DNA of 10,287 nt from Planctomycetota bacterium (GTDB lineage: Bacteria > Planctomycetota > Phycisphaerae > FEN-1346 > JAACEH01): contig JAFGPY010000058.1 of the NCBI GenBank assembly GCA_016935955.1, positions 1 through 10,287 on the forward strand, in the 5' to 3' direction. The notes beneath the pieces are model-generated. The model had not been told where the DNA came from. It saw only the letters and a program-made list of their open reading frames with translations, and searched no databases. The translations under genes and the position numbers were made by a program. Below, piece after piece: positions 6,566 through 10,287 of this stretch (position 1 is the stretch's first letter; each line of letters opens with the position of its first letter).

Positions 6566-6690
6566 GGGTGCCATGCTTGGAGCTTGCAGAAGCATGCCGA
6601 CAAGCCTGTTGCGCGCGAGCACGCGTCTACAAGTAGACGCGTGGCACCCTCGCCGTTGCTCGGGATCTGCGACAGGGGCAGGCATGGCAC
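6566..6690. repeat. Palindromic modular element, copy C
   Basis: Starts GGGTGCCATGC (6566). The first 84 bases end in TGGCACCC (6642-6649) and match copy A, including the perfect palindrome with arm CACGCGTCTAC around AA (6620-6643). The similarity then shifts to copy B: the 16-base word at 6659-6674, followed by GCATGGCAC (6682-6690), which is the reverse complement of GTGCCATGC at 6568-6576. The left palindrome (CATGCTT / AAGCATG, 6572-6596) is degenerate compared with copies A and B. The rest of the 381-base stretch 6347-6727 holds only the TPR promoter region; I see no gene. Confidence 0.75.
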
Positions 6691-6727
6691 TCACTACAAA
6701 CACCCCGGAAGACTTACGTAATACCGC

Positions 6728-8068
6728 TTAGCGGCCGCGTCGCTTACGCGTCTTGGGAATGTCGCGACCGGCGCGGTCGCCCAGGACGCTGCGGCGGCGA
6801 AGGATATGGTGGTAGTGCTGGGCGAAACGGTGGGCCTCGTCGCGGACGTACTGCAGGATCTGCAGCCCCGGATTGGTTCGCGGCAATCGCACCGGCTCGC
6901 TGCGACCCGGCAGGTACACTTCCTCGGCACGCTTGGCCAGGCTGATGACCGTCACGCCGTCGATGCCCATGGCCCGCAGGCTTTCCATGGCGGCGCCCAG
7001 TTGCCCCGGGCCGCCGTCGATCAGCAGCACGTCGGGCGGCGGCAGGCCGTCGTCCTGCAAACGGCGGAACCGCCGCGAGACCACCTCGGCGATCGAGGCG
7101 AAATCGTCCTGCCCCTCGACCGTCCTGATGCGGAACCGCCGGTAGCCCGACTTCAGCGGCCGGCCGTCGATGAAGGTCACCAGCGAGCCCACCATCTCGC
7201 GGCCGCTGAGGTTGGCGATGTCCACGCCCTCGATCGTGCGGACGCTCGTGCGGCCGACGACGCGGGCCAGGGCGTCGAGCCCCTTCTGCGTGTCGCGCTG
7301 GAACACCTCCGGCTGCACGTGCACGTCCACCAGTCCGCGATCGGCCAGGCTCTCGATGGCCTGCAACTGGTCGCGGACGTGGGCCGCCTCCTCGTAGCGC
7401 TGCGCGTCGGAGAGCGTCTGCATCTCCTTGCGCATCGAGCGGATCAGCGGCTGCCGCTTGCCCTCCAGGAACCGCTGGAACCGCTTGATCGTGCGGCGGT
7501 ACTCGTCCTTGGAAATCAGACCCGCGCACGGACCGTAGCAGCGGCCTATCGGGTGCAGCAGGCACGGGCGGTTGTAGCGCAGCTTCGGATCGTCGGCGCT
7601 GATCGGCAACTCGCAGGTGCGGAAGCGGAAGACCTGTTGCAGGATCGGCAGCGCCCCCCTCAGGCCCTTGACGTCGGTGAACGGGCCGTAGAGCTTGGAG
7701 CGCGGTTGCGGCGTGCGCGTCAGGTAGACACCGGGGAAGTCGTCGCGCGTCGTGACCTCCAGGTACGGAAACGTCTTGTCGTCGGTCAGGCGGACGTTGT
7801 AGGGCGGCTGGATGTCCTTGATGAGCCGCGCCTCGGTCAGCACGGCGTCCACCTCGTCGGCCGTCTCCAGGTAGTCGATGTCGGCCACCTGGGCGACCAT
7901 CCGCTGTTTGTCGGGCGCCAGGTCGGCCGAATCGACGAAGTAGCTGCTCACGCGGCTCCGCAGGTCCTTGGCCTTGCCCACGTAGAGCACCGTCCCGCGG
8001 CTGTCCTTCATCAGGTAGCACCCGGGACCGTGCGGCAACTGCTGAACCTTTTCCTTCAGGTCGGCCAT
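6728..8068 (-). CDS. uvrC: Excinuclease ABC subunit C, short form
   Basis: A 446-residue nuclease subunit that incises damaged DNA on both sides of a lesion with UvrA and UvrB. Visible, in order: the GIY-YIG domain (GPGCYLMKD..VLYVGKAKDLRSR, 14-39, with Glu79 in TEARLIKD); four cysteines C152, C169, C177 and C181, matching the iron-sulfur ligands described in E. coli UvrC; the UVR motif (YEEAAHVRDQL, 225-235) that binds UvrB; and an RNase H-like nuclease with Asp283 (EGVDIANLSG), Asp351 (IDGGPGQ) and His413 (RDEAHRF). The family norm is about 600 residues. Here most of the segment between the UVR motif and the RNase H part is missing, as is the whole C-terminal helix-hairpin-helix domain; the protein ends in a basic tail. 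The bases after the stop encode no lost domain. AGGAG lies 3 bases before the ATG, and a promoter lies directly upstream. Confidence 0.9.
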   Translation of the reverse strand: MADLKEKVQQLPHGPGCYLMKDSRGTVLYVGKAKDLRSRVSSYFVDSADLAPDKQRMVAQVADIDYLETADEVDAVLTEARLIKDIQPPYNVRLTDDKTFPYLEVTTRDDFPGVYLTRTPQPRSKLYGPFTDVKGLRGALPILQQVFRFRTCELPISADDPKLRYNRPCLLHPIGRCYGPCAGLISKDEYRRTIKRFQRFLEGKRQPLIRSMRKEMQTLSDAQRYEEAAHVRDQLQAIESLADRGLVDVHVQPEVFQRDTQKGLDALARVVGRTSVRTIEGVDIANLSGREMVGSLVTFIDGRPLKSGYRRFRIRTVEGQDDFASIAEVVSRRFRRLQDDGLPPPDVLLIDGGPGQLGAAMESLRAMGIDGVTVISLAKRAEEVYLPGRSEPVRLPRTNPGLQILQYVRDEAHRFAQHYHHILRRRSVLGDRAGRDIPKTRKRRGR

Positions 8069-8076
8069 ACGCTCCT

Positions 8077-8105
8077 ATCATATGCCCGCGCCGCCCCGCG
8101 GTCAA
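8077..8105 (-). promoter_or_regulatory. Promoter of uvrC, nearly leaderless
   Basis: On the minus strand, -35 TTGACC (8105-8100), a 17-base spacer and -10 TATGAT (8082-8077). The start would fall near 8070, only a couple of bases before the ATG at 8068. The AGGAG Shine-Dalgarno (8076-8072) would then lie upstream of the transcript start, so either uvrC is made from a leaderless mRNA or one of the two signals is chance. Confidence 0.5.
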
Positions 8106-8203
8106 CGCGAACGGCTCGTCGAGGTAAATACCATCGTTGACCCACACGGGGTATAACAGCATAATGCGAGTAATGAGATTGCCTCAGACAAGACTCGCCA
8201 CAT
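8102..8203 (-). CDS. Possible small lipoprotein-like or leader peptide upstream of uvrC
   Basis: A 33-codon frame (MWRVLSEAISLLALCC...) starts at an ATG preceded by AAGGAGG with an 8-base spacer, one of the strongest Shine-Dalgarno matches in the window. The N-terminus is hydrophobic and LLALC resembles a lipoprotein box, though only one positive charge precedes it. It ends 33 bases before the uvrC start. No homologue is recognised. The uvrC promoter lies between its stop codon and uvrC. It may be a real small gene, a leader peptide, or a chance frame. Confidence 0.25.
   Translation of the reverse strand: MWRVLSEAISLLALCCYTPCGSTMVFTSTSRSR
8137..8165 (+). promoter_or_regulatory. Promoter-like pair facing the plus-strand gene
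   Basis: TTGACC (8137-8142), a 17-base spacer and CATAAT (8160-8165). If used, the transcript would start near 8172, leaving a leader of about 330 bases before the gene at 8504, or producing an untranslated RNA. It also overlaps the possible small minus-strand gene. Confidence 0.35.
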
Positions 8204-8444
8204 GTTCTGCCCCTCCTTCCGCGACCTCACTATTCGGTGCGCATCGGACTGTGGACACAACATACGGCGCGCCCGTCCTCCTCCACGCCCTTCCGTTTGC
8301 AGTCGACGGAGTACGCGATTGCGATTGCCCAACCATGCGGCGGGAAACAGGCGACGGCCTGTTGACATCAGACCGGGTCTGCCTGGAGAAGGCCGTGGAT
8401 TGCCGATGCTGCATCTCAGCAGAAGTCCGCAATGTTTTGTGGCA

Positions 8445-8450
8445 TACAAT
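8445..8450 (+). promoter_or_regulatory. Weak -10 element before the exported-protein gene
   Basis: TACAAT matches the -10 consensus at five of six bases and would place a start near 8457, about 47 bases before the ATG at 8504. No acceptable -35 is seen at 16-18 bases upstream. Confidence 0.25.
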
Positions 8451-8503
8451 GATCTGACGTGGACTCCGTTCTTCACACGCGTTCAGGGTGGGAGGATTTG
8501 CTT

Positions 8504-9676
8504 ATGTTGGCCATGCTCGCAGCAATGCTCGTTGTGGCATCGTCTTCTCCGGCACAGGGCGAGGGAGGGATTCGATCCCTTGAAGGCCTCGAAGAATTTG
8601 CCGATGGTATCTCTTCGGAATTCGCAGCCCTCGTCGAGGCGTCGCTTGCCTTCAGCGAACTGCAGTCAGGGCTGAGAAGGGCCGAGGAACGCGCGGGAAT
8701 TCACCAGAACCATCGGCAGGCTTACGACACATTCCGGTTGACCGTCGAGCGTCAGTGGCCTTTTGACGATGCGACCGTGAGTGAGGCGCAAGACAACTGC
8801 CGTCGGGCGGCTGAGGCCTTCAACGAGGCGTTGCGGTTTGAGGAACAGCAATACCACACGGGGCGCGTGACACGGGAGGCTGCGGTCGCAGCTTACGCGA
8901 ATGTCGCGGACAAGTTCCCTGGAACGGTTGAACGTGACAAGGTACTGCATATGGCGGCTCACCTTTATGCTGATCGCCTTTTCGGGGATGCAAAGCGAGA
9001 CATGCAGAAGGCCGCCGAGTATTTCAGGCTCGTCACTCAGAATGAAGGAGGGCCTACGGCGTTCACCGCCCTTGCCATGGAGAACCTTGCATCGCTGGAC
9101 TCCGACGACACCGCACGCATGAAGGATCGCAGCCGCCTATATGATCAGCTGGAAGCCGCAAGAAGCATCGAGGAGGCGAAGAAGGCCCTGCTGCGGCCTC
9201 AGGCCCACGAATCGCCGTCGCAGTTCTGCAAGCGAGTCAGCGAGACCTTGATCAGTATCAGGGCCTGTCAGATCACAGACGCCAAGAACATGGTTGCCGA
9301 CGCTGCTGTATCGCGGAACTACGGCCAGAACCTCAAGTGGCTGCGGGAGCGATATGCCGACGACGCGTTCGTGCGCGGGGAAGTGGAAGTCGCCATAGAG
9401 CGCGCCATGAGACTCCGGGTCGGGATCAAGGAGAGCGACTTGGATCCGATGCGGGGCCTGGAGGAGATACCCCAAGAGCAGTTGGTCGTGGAGGACGTTG
9501 CAGTAGCGACGGAACCACCGCCGACCGCGCCCAGCACCCTGGAATCCAGCCCGGCGGTTTCACCTCCGGCAACGGCGGGTTCTCCGTGGCGGGCTTATGC
9601 GCTTGGCGCTGTCGGGGTAGCCGTGCTGTGCGGTCTTGCGGTTCTTATGCAGCGACGGAGCCGGTCGCGGCATTGA
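8504..9676 (+). CDS. Exported, C-terminally anchored helical protein of unknown function
   Basis: 390 residues, no family recognised. The start at 8504 is chosen because GGAGG lies 8 bases upstream and because the protein then begins with a signal peptide (MLAMLAAMLVVASSSPAQG); a longer frame from 8459 would bury it. The mature part is acidic, charged and almost entirely helical. The stretch around residues 120-190 (AYANVADKFPGT..ADRLFGDAKRDMQKAAEYFRLV) looks TPR-like, as in YfiO-type cell-envelope proteins, but the match is loose. A Pro/Thr/Ser-rich linker (about 335-360) leads to one membrane segment (about 364-382) and a basic end, RRSRSRH. This is the layout of a surface protein held by, or sorted through, its C-terminus. 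Codon use stands apart: I count 19 of the first 40 codons ending in A or T, against 3 of the first 40 in uvrC. Recent acquisition or low expression are possible reasons. Confidence 0.8.
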   Translation: MLAMLAAMLVVASSSPAQGEGGIRSLEGLEEFADGISSEFAALVEASLAFSELQSGLRRAEERAGIHQNHRQAYDTFRLTVERQWPFDDATVSEAQDNCRRAAEAFNEALRFEEQQYHTGRVTREAAVAAYANVADKFPGTVERDKVLHMAAHLYADRLFGDAKRDMQKAAEYFRLVTQNEGGPTAFTALAMENLASLDSDDTARMKDRSRLYDQLEAARSIEEAKKALLRPQAHESPSQFCKRVSETLISIRACQITDAKNMVADAAVSRNYGQNLKWLRERYADDAFVRGEVEVAIERAMRLRVGIKESDLDPMRGLEEIPQEQLVVEDVAVATEPPPTAPSTLESSPAVSPPATAGSPWRAYALGAVGVAVLCGLAVLMQRRSRSRH

Positions 9677-9726
9677 TCCGTAACCACGGGAACTCTCGGT
9701 TCATGTCCTTTGTAGTGCCTTTGGCC

Positions 9727-9754
9727 TTGACGGTCGGGACGGTCCGCCTAAAAT
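9727..9754 (+). promoter_or_regulatory. Promoter of the dehydrogenase gene
   Basis: TTGACG (9727-9732), a 16-base spacer and TAAAAT (9749-9754). Expected start near 9761, giving a leader of about 63 bases. That leader contains an inverted repeat, GACCGC (9761-9766) with GCGGTC (9782-9787). The dehydrogenase is therefore probably transcribed separately from the gene before it. Confidence 0.6.
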
Positions 9755-9823
9755 GACGGCGACCGCGGGAGCTGTCGGCCGGCGGTCACGTCGAGGGCAG
9801 ACCCACCGTACCGGGAGCGGCGC

Positions 9824-10287
9824 ATGCGGGCGATCACCAACGACATTGCACCTGTTCGTTACATTCCGATCAAGATGCTGGCCTGGTTCTGGCGAGGCGT
9901 CTTCTGGAGCCGCCTGGTCAAGCTGCGCTACCGGACCGACTGGCCGGAGCCGCAACTGCCGTCGCCCCAGTGGGTGAAGATTCGGCCGACGCTGGGCGGC
10001 ATCTGCGGCAGCGACATCGCGATGGTCACGCTCGGCAACCCGCCGGACAGTTTCGCCAAGGCATTCCTCTCGACGCCGTTCGTGATGGGCCACGAGAGCA
10101 TCGGCCGCATCACCGAGGTCGGGCCGGACGTTCAGGGATTCCAGGTCGGCGACCGGGTGAACGTCGAGCCTGCCCTGTCGTGCGAGCCGCGCGGCATTGA
10201 GCCCGTCTGCCCGATGTGCCGCGAGGGACTGCTGGCCAGTTGCCACAACCTGACCGAAGGCGCGTTGCCGCCGGGCATGTCGATCGG
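9824..10287 (+). CDS. Zinc-dependent medium-chain alcohol dehydrogenase family protein (5' part)
   Basis: The first 154 codons of a gene that runs off the window. It belongs to the medium-chain dehydrogenase/reductase superfamily, NAD(P)-linked oxidoreductases acting on alcohols, polyols or amino-alcohols; the substrate cannot be told. Seen: the catalytic-zinc cysteine in GGICGSD (Cys61), GHES (His90, Glu91), VGDRV (108-112), and four cysteines C120, C129, C132 and C140 that fit a structural zinc site, with the first cysteine set further away than in classical members. The N-terminus is longer than usual and includes an aromatic, partly hydrophobic stretch (MLAWFWRGVFWSRL, 18-31). The ATG at 9824 has GGGAG 6 bases upstream. 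The nucleotide-binding domain lies beyond the window. Confidence 0.85.
   Translation, partial: MRAITNDIAPVRYIPIKMLAWFWRGVFWSRLVKLRYRTDWPEPQLPSPQWVKIRPTLGGICGSDIAMVTLGNPPDSFAKAFLSTPFVMGHESIGRITEVGPDVQGFQVGDRVNVEPALSCEPRGIEPVCPMCREGLLASCHNLTEGALPPGMSI

Larger units (their letters stand above)
8069..8503. other. Gene-poor divergent intergenic region
   Basis: These 435 bases separate uvrC (minus) from the exported-protein gene (plus). Visible: the uvrC promoter, a plus-strand promoter-like pair at 8137-8165, a weak -10 (8445-8450), and one possible tiny minus-strand gene (8102-8203). Open frames on both strands cross it, but none has recognisable protein similarity or neighbour-like codon use. 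It looks less GC-rich than the flanking uvrC gene. It could be a decayed gene or hold an unannotated RNA; I cannot tell which. Confidence 0.5.

Noticed and set aside
6500..6727. Frameshifted or detached helix-hairpin-helix domain of UvrC after its stop
   Set aside because: No frame downstream of the stop reads like an HhH domain; the region is occupied by the palindrome element, and the UvrC tail looks like a natural end.
6806..8140. 444-codon plus-strand open frame opposite uvrC
   Set aside because: Antisense shadow of uvrC; no domain is recognisable, and the uvrC frame explains the sequence fully.
8362..8367. Perfect TTGACA -35 before the exported-protein gene
   Set aside because: No acceptable -10 sequence 15-19 bases downstream.
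8202..8675. Plus-strand frame of 157 codons overlapping the start of the exported-protein gene
   Set aside because: No ribosome-binding site or similarity, and it overlaps a frame with a signal peptide and a good Shine-Dalgarno.

Overview
The window is GC-rich bacterial chromosome, with five genes on the minus strand followed by two on the plus strand. Nothing in it names the organism outright. A planctomycete (Phycisphaerae-like) source is my best guess, from three features: a transporter fused to HEAT repeats, a short UvrC without the usual C-terminal domain, and gene-free stretches full of GC-rich hairpin repeats of a kind common in Planctomycetota. This assignment is inference.

Left part (1-4458, minus strand). 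A palindrome pair (15-67) and a candidate terminator hairpin (157-188) precede a large gene (200-2989) for a major facilitator transporter carrying about 250 residues of HEAT repeats and a helical tail. Upstream of it lies a CCA/poly(A)-type tRNA nucleotidyltransferase with an HD domain (3124-4458). A promoter for the transporter gene appears to overlap the stop codon of the nucleotidyltransferase gene, so the two may be transcribed separately.

Middle part (4459-6727). A 533-base gene-free stretch holds the most striking structure in the window: a 198-base mirror-symmetric array of nested GAA/TTC-centred palindromes (4546-4743), followed by two modular palindrome elements bounded by GGGTG(C/G)CA-like and TGGCACCC-like ends (4774-4855 and 4868-4985). 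Next come rsmD (16S rRNA G966 methyltransferase, 4992-5642) and a small TPR protein (5885-6346) with a clear promoter, Shine-Dalgarno sequence and terminator. A second gene-free stretch (6347-6727) carries another copy of the palindrome element (6566-6690), including 34 bases identical to the first.

Right part (6728-10287). A short uvrC gene (nucleotide excision repair) is read on the minus strand. A gene-poor divergent region of 435 bases then separates it from a plus-strand gene for an exported, C-terminally anchored helical protein of unknown function. That gene's codon use differs sharply from its neighbours. The window ends inside a zinc-dependent medium-chain dehydrogenase gene that has its own promoter.

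The housekeeping genes (tRNA 3' end, rRNA methylation, DNA repair) do not form one obvious operon; each cluster has its own signals. The palindromic elements lie only between genes and include no transposase gene, so they look like non-autonomous, REP- or MITE-like repeats. They are the best candidates here for something undescribed.
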